Positions 1 to 7,130 of a DNA stretch of 64,000 nucleotides are shown here, piece after piece; within the stretch, counting starts at the first letter, position 1; each line of letters begins with the position of its first letter. Under the pieces are notes generated by a model. That model had not been told where the DNA came from. It saw only the letters and a list, made by a program, of their open reading frames with translations, and searched no databases. A program made the translations under genes and the position numbers. The stretch is taken from assembly GCF_046237625.1 (NCBI RefSeq), contig NZ_CP143545.1:930001-994000 (forward strand), given 5' to 3'. Source of the DNA: Paraperibacillus esterisolvens (lineage in GTDB: Bacteria; Bacillota; Bacilli; Bacillales; DSM-1321).

Positions 1-317
1 CTTGGCCTGTTAGCGTTATAATGTATCAGTGTGAAAAATATTAAGGAAATATTAAGGAAGCATTCCTATAATATGCTGAGTAATTAATATCTGCGGGTTT
101 CAAAACCTCTGCCGGATTGGTATATGAATAGCAAACCATAAGACAGATGCCAAAAAAAATCATCAATTGCTAAAGGGCTTCATAGCATAGGTTATTGTTA
201 AGATATTGTAAAAGCCACGTAAATAAGACCTTGACGGAATTCAAAAAAGGGTTATAATTGTTTATTATTCCAAAAATGACCCAATTTTGTGTTCTAAAAT
301 TAGAGAGGATGTTCTGA
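1..317. other. Upstream region of ltaS, no gene seen
   Basis: I see no coding sequence with a ribosome binding site here. The stretch is A+T-rich, with several TATAAT-like hexamers near its left edge (around 17-22 and 65-70) and the likely ltaS promoter at its right edge. It may hold the end of an upstream regulatory region that starts outside the window. Confidence 0.5.
231..258 (+). promoter_or_regulatory. Sigma-A-type promoter of ltaS
   Basis: TTGACG at 231-236 and TATAAT at 253-258 are separated by 16 nt, close to the sigma-A consensus. They lie about 60 nt upstream of the ltaS start codon, leaving a short untranslated leader. Confidence 0.65.
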
Positions 318-2267
318 ATGGAAGGCTTAAAAAAGATAGGGAGCAAGCTTTACAGCCATAAGCTTTCTTTTTTCTATCTAGCGGTATTTCTATTTTGGAT
401 CAAGACATATGCTGCTTACAAACAGGAATTTAACTTAGGAATCAGCAACAGTATTCAGGAATTTCTGCTGTTCATCAACCCCGTCAGTTCTGCACTGTTC
501 TTCTTTGCATTTGCATTGCTGCGTAAGGGACGAGCAAGAAACAGGCTCCTGATCGGAATCAATTTCATTCTGTCTTTTATCTTATATGCGAACATCGCAT
601 ATTACCGCTTCTTTAATGACTTTATTACCCTGCCGGTCTTGACGCAGACAAAAAATAACGCCGGTGATTTGGGGAACAGCATCGCTGCCCTGATTCACCC
701 GACTGATATCCTTTATTTCCTTGACACTATTATTTTACTGCTTCTGCTGGTGTTCAAGAAGGTAAAGCCGATTACCGAAGCACGGCTGCGCGCCCGTTCA
801 GTATTTGCTGTTTTCGCCTCGGCAGTAATCATCTTCCTTGTAAACCTGGGCCTTGCTGAGACAGACCGCCCGGAATTGTTGACAAGGACGTTCGATAGAA
901 ACTATCTGGTAAAATATTTAGGAACGTATAACTATACTGTTTATGATATGATTCAAAGCACTAAGTCCTCTGCACAGCGTGCACTGGCTGACTCTGATCA
1001 GATTACGGAGGTTGAAAATACGGTCAAGTCGTCTTATGCTGAACCTAATAAGCAGTACTTTGGCAAGGCAAAGGATATGAACGTAATATATATTTCCCTG
1101 GAATCCCTGCAAAACTTCATTATCGACTATAAGCTTAACGGCCAGGAAGTTACTCCATTCCTGAACTCGCTGACCAAGGATAAGAATACTTTCTACTTTA
1201 ATAATTTCTTCCATCAGACTGGCCAGGGTAAAACCTCTGACGCTGAATTCATGATGGAGAACTCATTATACCCGCTGCCGCAGGGAGCTGTGTTTACAAC
1301 CAAAGCTCAAAACACCTATCAGGCACTTCCGGGAATCCTGAAGACCAAAGGCTATACATCCGCCGTATTCCACGGGAATTACAAGTCCTTCTGGAACAGG
1401 GAAGAGATGTACAAATCATTTGGTTATGATAAGTTCTTTGATGCCAACTATTACAGCATGACAGAAGAGAACACGATCAATTACGGCATGGAAGACAAAC
1501 CGTTCTTCAAGGAATCCATGCCGCTGCTTCAAAGCTTGAAACAGCCGTTTTACAGCAAGTTCATTACGCTGTCCAATCACTTCCCATTCAATATGGACGA
1601 AGAGGATGTAACTTTCCCGGCAGCACAGACGTCTGATAAGGTCGTAAATCAATACTTCCAGACTGCTCACTATATGGACCAATCCATTGAACAGTTCTTC
1701 AATGATCTTAAGACATCCGGACTGTATGACAATACGATGGTCGTAATGTATGGGGACCATTACGGTATCTCGGAAAACCATAACAAGGCCATGGCTGAGG
1801 TGCTCGGCAAGGATATCACGGATTTTGAGAATGCCCAGCTCCAGCGTGTGCCGCTATTCATCCATGTTCCCGGCGTCAAAGGGAATGTTGTTGAAAAATA
1901 CAGCGGTGATGTTGATGTCAGGCCGACCGTGATGCATCTGCTAGGATTGGAATCAAAGGATTACCTCCAATTCGGATCAGATATCCTGTCCAAAGATTTT
2001 GAAGAATTAGTGCCATTCAGAAACGGCGATTTCATCTCGCCTAAGTACAGCGAAGTTGATGGTAAATGCTATAAAAATGCAACAGGTGAACCGGTTGTAG
2101 AGAAAGAAGCATGTAAAGCATTGGAGGACCAGGCAACCTCCGAGCTTGAAATGTCAGATAAAATGGTTTATGGGGATCTTTTAAGGTTCTACGATCCAGC
2201 TGGATTTAAAAAGATCAATCCCGCAGATTATGATTATTCTTATCCTGAAAAAAAGGAAAATGAATAA
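318..2267 (+). CDS. ltaS: Lipoteichoic acid synthase (LtaS family)
   Basis: LtaS-family enzymes polymerise glycerol-phosphate from phosphatidylglycerol to build the lipoteichoic acid backbone outside the membrane. The 649-residue protein has about five hydrophobic segments in residues 15-180, then an extracellular sulfatase-like domain. The nucleophile region reads GQGKTSDAEF, with Thr near residue 306, and a metal-ligand Glu sits in ISLES near residue 262. The tripeptide ALA at 222-224 matches the place where LtaS enzymes are cut to release the catalytic domain. AGAGAGGATG lies before the ATG. Bacillus species carry several LtaS paralogues; proximity to a YfnA-like permease suggests the YfnI type, but this is inference. 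The gene is followed at once by a hairpin with a T-run. Confidence 0.93.
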   Translation: MEGLKKIGSKLYSHKLSFFYLAVFLFWIKTYAAYKQEFNLGISNSIQEFLLFINPVSSALFFFAFALLRKGRARNRLLIGINFILSFILYANIAYYRFFNDFITLPVLTQTKNNAGDLGNSIAALIHPTDILYFLDTIILLLLLVFKKVKPITEARLRARSVFAVFASAVIIFLVNLGLAETDRPELLTRTFDRNYLVKYLGTYNYTVYDMIQSTKSSAQRALADSDQITEVENTVKSSYAEPNKQYFGKAKDMNVIYISLESLQNFIIDYKLNGQEVTPFLNSLTKDKNTFYFNNFFHQTGQGKTSDAEFMMENSLYPLPQGAVFTTKAQNTYQALPGILKTKGYTSAVFHGNYKSFWNREEMYKSFGYDKFFDANYYSMTEENTINYGMEDKPFFKESMPLLQSLKQPFYSKFITLSNHFPFNMDEEDVTFPAAQTSDKVVNQYFQTAHYMDQSIEQFFNDLKTSGLYDNTMVVMYGDHYGISENHNKAMAEVLGKDITDFENAQLQRVPLFIHVPGVKGNVVEKYSGDVDVRPTVMHLLGLESKDYLQFGSDILSKDFEELVPFRNGDFISPKYSEVDGKCYKNATGEPVVEKEACKALEDQATSELEMSDKMVYGDLLRFYDPAGFKKINPADYDYSYPEKKENE

Positions 2268-2290
2268 AAAGAAAAAAGCAGCCAGCTTTC

Positions 2291-2350
2291 TGAACTGCAC
2301 CCCAGATGTTAGACACATGGTCTACATCTGGAGGTGCAGTTTTTATTATA
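2291..2350 (+). terminator. ltaS terminator that resembles an IS3-family end
   Basis: An imperfect inverted repeat begins with TGAACTGCACC at 2291 and closes with GGTGCAGTTTTTAT near 2334-2347, giving a hairpin and T-run about 25 nt after the ltaS stop. The outer sequence, with TTAGACA inside it, resembles the terminal inverted repeats I know from IS150-like IS3-family elements. The terminator may therefore derive from an insertion sequence end. Confidence 0.6.
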
Positions 2351-2555
2351 TTCAACTGTATAAATACTACGGTGAATTACTATTGAAAAACGCTATACAA
2401 CTTATGCGGCAGAAGATAAACTGAATTAATTCAATACAGGATCGACAATGGGACGTCTGTTAGAGGATGACAGCGATTATTAATATCTCAACTCCTTCTG
2501 CCTCAGGAAAATGTGAAAAACCATTTTGAATGGAAGGAGCAGACGCCCTGATACC

Positions 2556-2770
2556 CATGAAAAAGGACAAAAGATTACGGGAAGAATACATCCAAAAACC
2601 TAAAAGTAAGGTTTATGCAGAGAAACCAAATCAGAAGTGGGTAACGGATGTAACTGGTTTTAAATAATTCGGGGAAAAGCTGGACATATCTCCTATGCTT
2701 CATGTACATAATAGTAAAGTGAATGCTTATACATTAATTCACGGCCTGCTTATTATCAGATAATTGGGAG
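2556..2770 (+). pseudogene. Decayed IS3-family transposase (OrfB) fragment
   Basis: Reading from the ATG at 2556, the frame gives a short stretch containing KPNQKWVTDVTGFK, then an in-frame TAA, then FGEKLDISPMLHVHNSKVNA. These match in order the catalytic-core segment of IS150-type OrfB proteins (typical form NQ.WVTDVTEF..FGEKLYLSP.LDL.N). Only around 70 codons are recognisable, the N- and C-terminal parts are absent and a stop interrupts the core, so this is a dead remnant. The IS-like inverted repeat at 2291-2345 lies upstream. Nothing else in 2350-3010 looks coding. Confidence 0.7.
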
Positions 2771-2859
2771 GCTTAGGGTACCGCAGTCAAAAGTATACGA
2801 GTGGGGAATTCAAGAAAGAAATATGGGATTATTGCCGGAAGTCCCAATCTAAATAAAAA

Positions 2860-2891
2860 CCCTCGATAATTCCTATTAGGATAATCGAGGG
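2860..2891. repeat. Hairpin in the IS-remnant region
   Basis: CCCTCGAT at 2860-2867 and ATCGAGGG at 2884-2891 form an 8-bp perfect stem; the loop itself contains a TCCTA/TAGGA dyad. It has no convincing T-run for a terminator on either strand and may be part of the decayed mobile element. Confidence 0.4.
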
Positions 2892-3011
2892 CTGAAAATC
2901 TTTATGGCCGTTATGGCAGTCTCCATCAATCTCAATGAATGGCCGAAACTGAACGGTACGTACTGTGGACGTGGGTTAGTCGTCCCCTCCTGCAAGATAA
3001 GGAGATGATTG

Positions 3012-3257
3012 TTAATAGTCGTTTAAATCATTCTTTAGACTATTACCCGGCATCAGTTTTTTTTCACTGGAGGATTCATCCTTGGAATGTTCTCCTTCTC
3101 TTTCTTCTTTTTTTTCTTCACGTATGTCTTCAAGAGGCAGGTCATCTGCAGGCATAAGCAGCTGGTCACGTTCAAGCTGTTTTTGCTGGCTTTCCCTGAA
3201 AGCTTTATTTTTGTCATTTCTCTCTTCTAAGGTTCGTTCTTTTTCTCTATTGTCCAT
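3012..3257 (-). CDS. Small highly charged hypothetical protein
   Basis: An 81-residue protein almost free of hydrophobic stretches and rich in Lys, Glu, Arg, Asp and Ser, with no membrane segment or known motif. The ATG at 3257 is preceded by AAGGGTG at a 9-nt distance, which decides this start over an upstream in-frame GTG at 3269. I do not recognise a named family; it looks like one of the small acidic/basic soluble proteins common in Bacillaceae. It faces the IS remnant and runs away from the amino-acid permease gene. It is predicted to be disordered or helical and could be a structural or spore-associated protein, but no function can be assigned. Confidence 0.6.
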   Translation of the reverse strand: MDNREKERTLEERNDKNKAFRESQQKQLERDQLLMPADDLPLEDIREEKKEEREGEHSKDESSSEKKLMPGNSLKNDLNDY

Positions 3258-3499
3258 TTTTATTGTCACCCTTTGGATTTTTAATTTTAATTTACTTTTC
3301 CCTAAACTTTCTGTATAAAACGTACTGGCTATAATGACCGTATTCTAAAATGTTAAATTAGGATAATTTTACTGCATATTTCTTCTTTTTTTGACATAAT
3401 AGTTGATTTTTTTCATAAATAGTATTATATTAGGAAAGTAATTTAATTGAATAAACAGAATATTTAGACTAACATGATGAGATGGGAATAGGAGGATTT

Positions 3500-4888
3500 A
3501 TGAGTGTATTTAGAAAGAAATCCATTCAAGCTTTACTAAGTGAGACCAGTAAAAAAGATATTCAGCTCAGCAAGGATCTCGGTGCCTTTGATTTAACCAT
3601 GCTGGGAATCGGGGCGATCATTGGTACTGGAATTTTCGTGCTGACAGGTGTGGCTGCGGCTGACTATGCCGGGCCTGCACTTGTATTATCGTTTGTTTTA
3701 TCCGGGCTTGCCTGTGTTTTTGCGGCTTTATGCTACGCGGAGTTTGCTTCTACAGTGCCTGTTTCAGGAAGTGCGTATACATACAGCTATGCGTCTTTCG
3801 GGGAATTGATTGCCTGGATCCTGGGCTGGGATCTGCTTCTGGAATACGGATTTGCCTCGTCTGCAGTAGCAAGCGGCTGGTCGGGTTATTTTCAGGGCCT
3901 GCTCGCCGGATTTGGCATCCACTTCCCGCATGCCCTTACAGCAGCTTATAATGCAAAAGAAGGAACGTATGTTGATTTACCTGCCATCATTATAATTGTT
4001 ATTATAGCGTTCCTTCTGACACAGGGAGTCAGAAAATCAGCAAAGTTCAATACAGTCATGGTAATTATCAAAGTAACTGTCGTACTTTTATTCATAGCGG
4101 TGGGTGTATGGTACATTAAACCGTCGAACTGGCAGCCGTTCATGCCTTTTGGCTTTGATGGAGTGACCGCAGGTGCTGCTACAGTATTCTTCGCTTATAT
4201 TGGTTTTGATGCAGTATCAACCGCGGCAGAAGAAGTGAAAAACCCGCAGAGGAATATGCCTATTGGTATCATCTCTTCCCTGGCGATATGTACTGTCCTA
4301 TATATCATCGTTTCATTGATCCTGACAGGAATTGTTCCTTATACTCAGCTTGGAGTTAATAATCCGGTAGCATTTGCGTTGAATTATATTAATCAGGACT
4401 GGGTGGCAGGCTTCATTTCGCTTGGTGCAATCACGGGTATCACTACAGTGCTCCTGGTTATGATGTACGGCCAGACCCGTTTGTTCTATGCAATCAGCAG
4501 GGACGGCCTGCTTCCAGGTGTGTTCTCAAGGGTCAGCAAGAAAAACAATACTCCAGTCTTCAATACATGGATCACTTGTGCAATTGTAGCGTTTTTTGCA
4601 GGAGTGCTGCCGCTTGAAGATTTGGCAAAATTGACGAATATCGGTACACTCTTTGCCTTTATCATGGTATCCATCGGGATTCTATATCTAAGACGCTCCA
4701 ATCAAGCGCCTAAAACTGGCTTTAAGGTTCCATTTGTTCCGCTTATTCCGATTCTTGCGATTTTATCCTGTGGATATCTTTCACTGCAGCTGCCAAAAGA
4801 AACTTGGACCGCCTTTGCCATCTGGCTGGTAATTGGACTGGTTGTTTACTTTGCATATGGCAGGCGCCACAGTAAATTGAATCAATGA
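3500..4888 (+). CDS. yfnA: APC-superfamily amino acid permease (YfnA type)
   Basis: A 462-residue polytopic membrane protein with about 12 hydrophobic segments, of the cationic-amino-acid-transporter branch of the APC superfamily. Near the N-terminus GIGAIIGTGIFVLTG is the conserved TM1 substrate-binding loop. The family imports amino acids by proton symport; the exact substrate cannot be read from sequence. AGGAGG at 3490-3495 lies 4 nt before the ATG at 3500, so I prefer that start to an in-frame ATG at 3482, which has no clear ribosome binding site. A TTGACA at 3391-3396 may be the -35 element, though no good -10 follows at 17 nt. A strong terminator closes the gene, so it is monocistronic. 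Confidence 0.88.
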   Translation: MSVFRKKSIQALLSETSKKDIQLSKDLGAFDLTMLGIGAIIGTGIFVLTGVAAADYAGPALVLSFVLSGLACVFAALCYAEFASTVPVSGSAYTYSYASFGELIAWILGWDLLLEYGFASSAVASGWSGYFQGLLAGFGIHFPHALTAAYNAKEGTYVDLPAIIIIVIIAFLLTQGVRKSAKFNTVMVIIKVTVVLLFIAVGVWYIKPSNWQPFMPFGFDGVTAGAATVFFAYIGFDAVSTAAEEVKNPQRNMPIGIISSLAICTVLYIIVSLILTGIVPYTQLGVNNPVAFALNYINQDWVAGFISLGAITGITTVLLVMMYGQTRLFYAISRDGLLPGVFSRVSKKNNTPVFNTWITCAIVAFFAGVLPLEDLAKLTNIGTLFAFIMVSIGILYLRRSNQAPKTGFKVPFVPLIPILAILSCGYLSLQLPKETWTAFAIWLVIGLVVYFAYGRRHSKLNQ

Positions 4889-4889
4889 T

Positions 4890-4926
4890 AAAAAGCAAAA
4901 GCCGGTGTAGCCGGCTTTTGCTTTTT
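4890..4926 (+). terminator. Terminator of the permease gene
   Basis: AAAAGCAAAAGCCGG and its complement enclose a 4-nt loop (TGTA) and run into CTTTTT. The stem is nearly perfect and separates the permease from the A+T-rich cassette that follows. Confidence 0.85.
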
Positions 4927-5034
4927 AATTTTCCCCCGCTGCTGGCATGAAAGAGTGTCATTAAATCAATTCCTGCCAAATATGATTAAGAAAGCACTAA
5001 TTTAAGCGGCTCTAAAAAAAACTTTGGTAGCCCC

Positions 5035-5064
5035 ATAGTATATATAGTAAAATATATATACTAT
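5035..5064 (+). promoter_or_regulatory. Perfect 30-bp palindrome upstream of the RRNPP receptor (probable operator)
   Basis: The 12-bp arms ATAGTATATATA (5035-5046) and TATATATACTAT (5053-5064) are exact reverse complements around the spacer GTAAAA. The palindrome ends 21 nt before the receptor start codon. A possible promoter, TTGGTA (5024-5029) with TAAAAT (5048-5053) at 18 nt, would put the -10 inside it. HTH-type RRNPP regulators commonly bind AT-rich dyads in their own promoters, so autoregulation is the natural reading. No T-run follows, so it is not a terminator. Confidence 0.65.
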
Positions 5065-5085
5065 GATAGGAAATGGAAGGATAAT

Positions 5086-6339
5086 ATGAAACTTGGGTCC
5101 ATCATTAAATATTACCGCCTTAAAAACCATATGACTCAATCCGAATTGGCGCAAGATATTTGTTCCATCTCCCATCTGAGCAAAATTGAAAACAACAGTT
5201 ACGATGGAAATGCCGAGACGGTTGAACTTCTTCTAAAGAAACTTAATGTGAATATGGAGAAGGAAGAAGAGAAGTATGAAGATATTAAAGAACTTTTGCA
5301 GGATTTTTATCAGTCGATGGTTTATTACGACATAGATGAGGCTAATCGTATTTGTGAAACACTTATAAATATGGAAGAGTTTGCTTCATCAACTGATTTA
5401 ATTAACCAATACCACTTATATATGTATAAATACTATATACTTAACAGAAATATTGTTAAGATTAACCAATGTCAAAGGGTTATTGAAAAATTACAAAGTA
5501 GCTTTTCTCCTTTTGAGAATGTATTAGCTTCCTTTTTGTTTGGTGTTGCACTTATTGGTCAAAATAAAGTTTTAGAAGCGAATGATCAATTTGTAGCGTT
5601 AATGTCGTATAACCAAACAGAAGCTATAACTTTTAATGGGGAGTTATATTACCAAATTGCTTTATGTGCAAGTATCTTGAATGATGCTGAAAAAAGTATT
5701 ATTCAAGCCAACAAAGCATTAGATATCTATCAAAATGAAAACAATTTAATGCGAATAATTCATACTAAAATGCTGTTAGGCATCGGTTACTCGCGATTAG
5801 AGATGTTTGAAGAAGCATCAGAAAACTATAAAACTCTTATTAGATTGACCAAACTTTTGAATAAAAAAGATATTTACTATCATGTTTTAAATAATTACTC
5901 CACAATGTTAAATGAAAAGGGCGAGTATAAAAAGGCAAAAGAACTAATGATTGAGTGCACTAAATACTTTAAAAGAGGTAGTATAGAGTATATTGTGAAT
6001 AAACTGGGCTTAATCGAAATATTAATCAATATGGATGCCAACAAGGAAGAAATTAACAAATTAATTGATGAAGTTCATGAAGTATGTAATAATAAAAATC
6101 ATAAAAAGTACATTATGTTAGCTAAGATGTTCAAATATAAGTTATTTTCCCAACCTAAATATTATGCTTATTTGGAAAATATAGTGTATTCTTATCATAT
6201 AGATAATTATCAGTTTAATGAAGCGCGAGATGTTGCGTTACAACTAGCGAAAAGATTTCAAGAAACAGGTGAAGTTGATAAATCGCTAGATTACTATAAT
6301 AAATATATTGAGTTATCGGAAAGGAGCAAAAAAATATGA
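5086..6339 (+). CDS. RRNPP-family peptide-pheromone receptor (HTH + TPR), NprR/PlcR-like
   Basis: The 417-residue protein starts with a Xre-type helix-turn-helix (residues about 5-58; core MTQSELAQDICSISHLSKIE). The rest (about 70-410) is a series of paired amphipathic helices typical of tetratricopeptide repeats. This order and length match NprR (about 420 residues) better than PlcR (about 285). Such receptors bind a re-imported secreted peptide and change DNA binding. GGAAGG at 5075-5080 gives the start. Its last four bases, ATGA, overlap the next small gene, a secreted pro-peptide, the diagnostic partner. The cassette is unusually A+T-rich (5401-5460 has only 12 G/C of 60), suggesting acquisition. 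The target genes are not visible. I am confident of the family, not of the exact subfamily. Confidence 0.88.
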   Translation: MKLGSIIKYYRLKNHMTQSELAQDICSISHLSKIENNSYDGNAETVELLLKKLNVNMEKEEEKYEDIKELLQDFYQSMVYYDIDEANRICETLINMEEFASSTDLINQYHLYMYKYYILNRNIVKINQCQRVIEKLQSSFSPFENVLASFLFGVALIGQNKVLEANDQFVALMSYNQTEAITFNGELYYQIALCASILNDAEKSIIQANKALDIYQNENNLMRIIHTKMLLGIGYSRLEMFEEASENYKTLIRLTKLLNKKDIYYHVLNNYSTMLNEKGEYKKAKELMIECTKYFKRGSIEYIVNKLGLIEILINMDANKEEINKLIDEVHEVCNNKNHKKYIMLAKMFKYKLFSQPKYYAYLENIVYSYHIDNYQFNEARDVALQLAKRFQETGEVDKSLDYYNKYIELSERSKKI

Positions 6340-6476
6340 AGAAAGTTATTGCTGGTCTTGCATTTGGAACAATATTAGTAGGGGTTTTAAGTTTTTCGTC
6401 TTTTGAAAATACAAACAATGTAGCAATTCAAAAAGTAACTCCTCTAAAGATCGAAGTTATTCAGCCGCCATATTAA
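6336..6476 (+). CDS. Secreted signalling pro-peptide, cognate partner of the RRNPP receptor
   Basis: A 46-residue product whose ATG overlaps the receptor stop codon (ATGA). AAAGGAG at 6320-6326, 9 nt upstream, is a strong ribosome binding site. The N-terminus MKKVIAGLAFGTILVGVLSF is a classical Sec signal: two lysines and then a hydrophobic core. A polar linker follows, and the tail is PLKIEVIQPPY. In known pairs (PapR, NprX, Phr, AimP) the active 5-8-residue peptide is cut from the C-terminal part of such a precursor, so a C-terminal peptide around EVIQPPY is the best candidate; the exact ends are inference. Translational coupling to the receptor keeps the two in one operon. I do not recognise the mature sequence from any described pheromone. 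Confidence 0.85.
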   Translation: MKKVIAGLAFGTILVGVLSFSSFENTNNVAIQKVTPLKIEVIQPPY

Positions 6477-6491
6477 TAAAAATCACTGAAA

Positions 6492-6519
6492 TTTTCCCAA
6501 TACAAAAGTCACGGGAAAA
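6492..6519. repeat. Short dyad beside a TATAAT hexamer
   Basis: TTTTCCC at 6492-6498 and GGGAAAA at 6513-6519 are inverted copies, followed 4 nt later by TATAAT at 6524-6529. This could be an operator-promoter pair directly downstream of the pheromone gene. No good -35 hexamer is visible, so the reading is tentative. Confidence 0.3.
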
Positions 6520-6545
6520 CCCTTATAATGAGGTCAAAGAATAAA

Positions 6546-6572
6546 GACAAGTCATCTAAGACTTGTTTTTTT
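6546..6572 (+). terminator. Terminator of the RRNPP receptor/pheromone operon
   Basis: ACAAGTC (6547-6553) pairs with GACTTGT (6560-6566) and runs into eight T residues. It lies 70 nt downstream of the pro-peptide stop codon. Confidence 0.8.
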
Positions 6573-6624
6573 CATTCAAGGAGTCTTGGCTGAATGAATG
6601 ATCTTAATTTAGGAGGGATTTTCC

Positions 6625-6753
6625 GTGACAGCAAAAAGTGAAAAAATTACACTGCATGACATCAACGAAATGCTTGAAAAGTTGGACCTCTTGCTAGATG
6701 AAGCCAAACTGGACTATCCAGAGACCTATGAGGAAGCAGTCAGCAGCTACTAA
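6625..6753 (+). CDS. 42-residue acidic hypothetical protein
   Basis: A GTG start at 6625 is preceded by AGGAGGG at 6611-6617, a near-perfect ribosome binding site at a 7-nt distance. The product is soluble, acidic and predicted helical, with a Leu/Asp/Glu-rich centre (INEMLEKLDLLLDEAKLD), no cysteine and no membrane segment. It ends just before its own terminator, so it is probably a single-gene unit. I do not recognise the family. Its position directly after the quorum-sensing operon makes it a possible, unproven regulated target. Confidence 0.6.
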   Translation: MTAKSEKITLHDINEMLEKLDLLLDEAKLDYPETYEEAVSSY

Positions 6754-6770
6754 TCATATATGTTCGACTA

Positions 6771-6803
6771 AAGAGGAGCATGAGTAATCATGCTCTTTTG
6801 CTT
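6771..6803 (+). terminator. Terminator after the 42-aa ORF
   Basis: GAGCATGA (6776-6783) and TCATGCTC (6788-6795) form an 8-bp stem with a 4-nt loop, followed by TTTTGCTTTG. Confidence 0.7.
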
Positions 6804-6840
6804 TGTCCTGCGCATATTATGAATTGACCAATTTTTCCGA

Positions 6841-6868
6841 TTGATTTTTGTGTGGGCAGTAGTATAAT
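6841..6868 (+). promoter_or_regulatory. Probable promoter of the corA transcription unit
   Basis: TTGATT at 6841-6846 and TATAAT at 6863-6868 are spaced by 16 nt. The resulting transcript would have a leader of about 250 nt before corA, containing the small ORF at 6901. Confidence 0.55.
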
Positions 6869-6900
6869 TTTCTAGGTATACAGATTGGGAGACTAACAAG

Positions 6901-7110
6901 GTGGAGGTCCGGGAGGGCACATCTATTTCCATAAATGTATCCGATAAGCTGACTGATTTTAAAGGAGTTGATATTTTGATGAGCCATGGTTCCATTGAAC
7001 CCGATCCAGATCATTCGCCAGGGGAAGTCTGCTGTATTCTTTTAGTTAGCGGGAATGATTTTCTAATAAATATCAGCCCTTTAAAAGGTAGAGCTGCTTC
7101 CTCGGCGTAA
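6901..7110 (+). CDS. Possible 69-aa small protein upstream of corA
   Basis: A GTG at 6901 follows GGGAG (6887-6891) at 9 nt and opens a 69-codon frame that stops 20 nt before the corA start. The product mixes polar and hydrophobic residues, with a Cys-Cys pair in GEVCCILLVS, and has no clear membrane span. An internal ATG at 6979 preceded by AAAGGAG (6961-6967) could instead yield a 43-residue form. I do not recognise a family. Because it lies in the corA leader it may be a genuine small protein or a translated leader; the evidence does not separate these. Confidence 0.4.
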   Translation: MEVREGTSISINVSDKLTDFKGVDILMSHGSIEPDPDHSPGEVCCILLVSGNDFLINISPLKGRAASSA

Positions 7111-7130
7111 ACAGGAGGAAAGCAGGAGAC

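Noticed and set aside
6768..7014. Overlapping minus-strand frames opposite the corA leader
   Set aside because: No ribosome binding site, composition unlike neighbours, and they lie antisense to a well-supported leader with a promoter on the plus strand.
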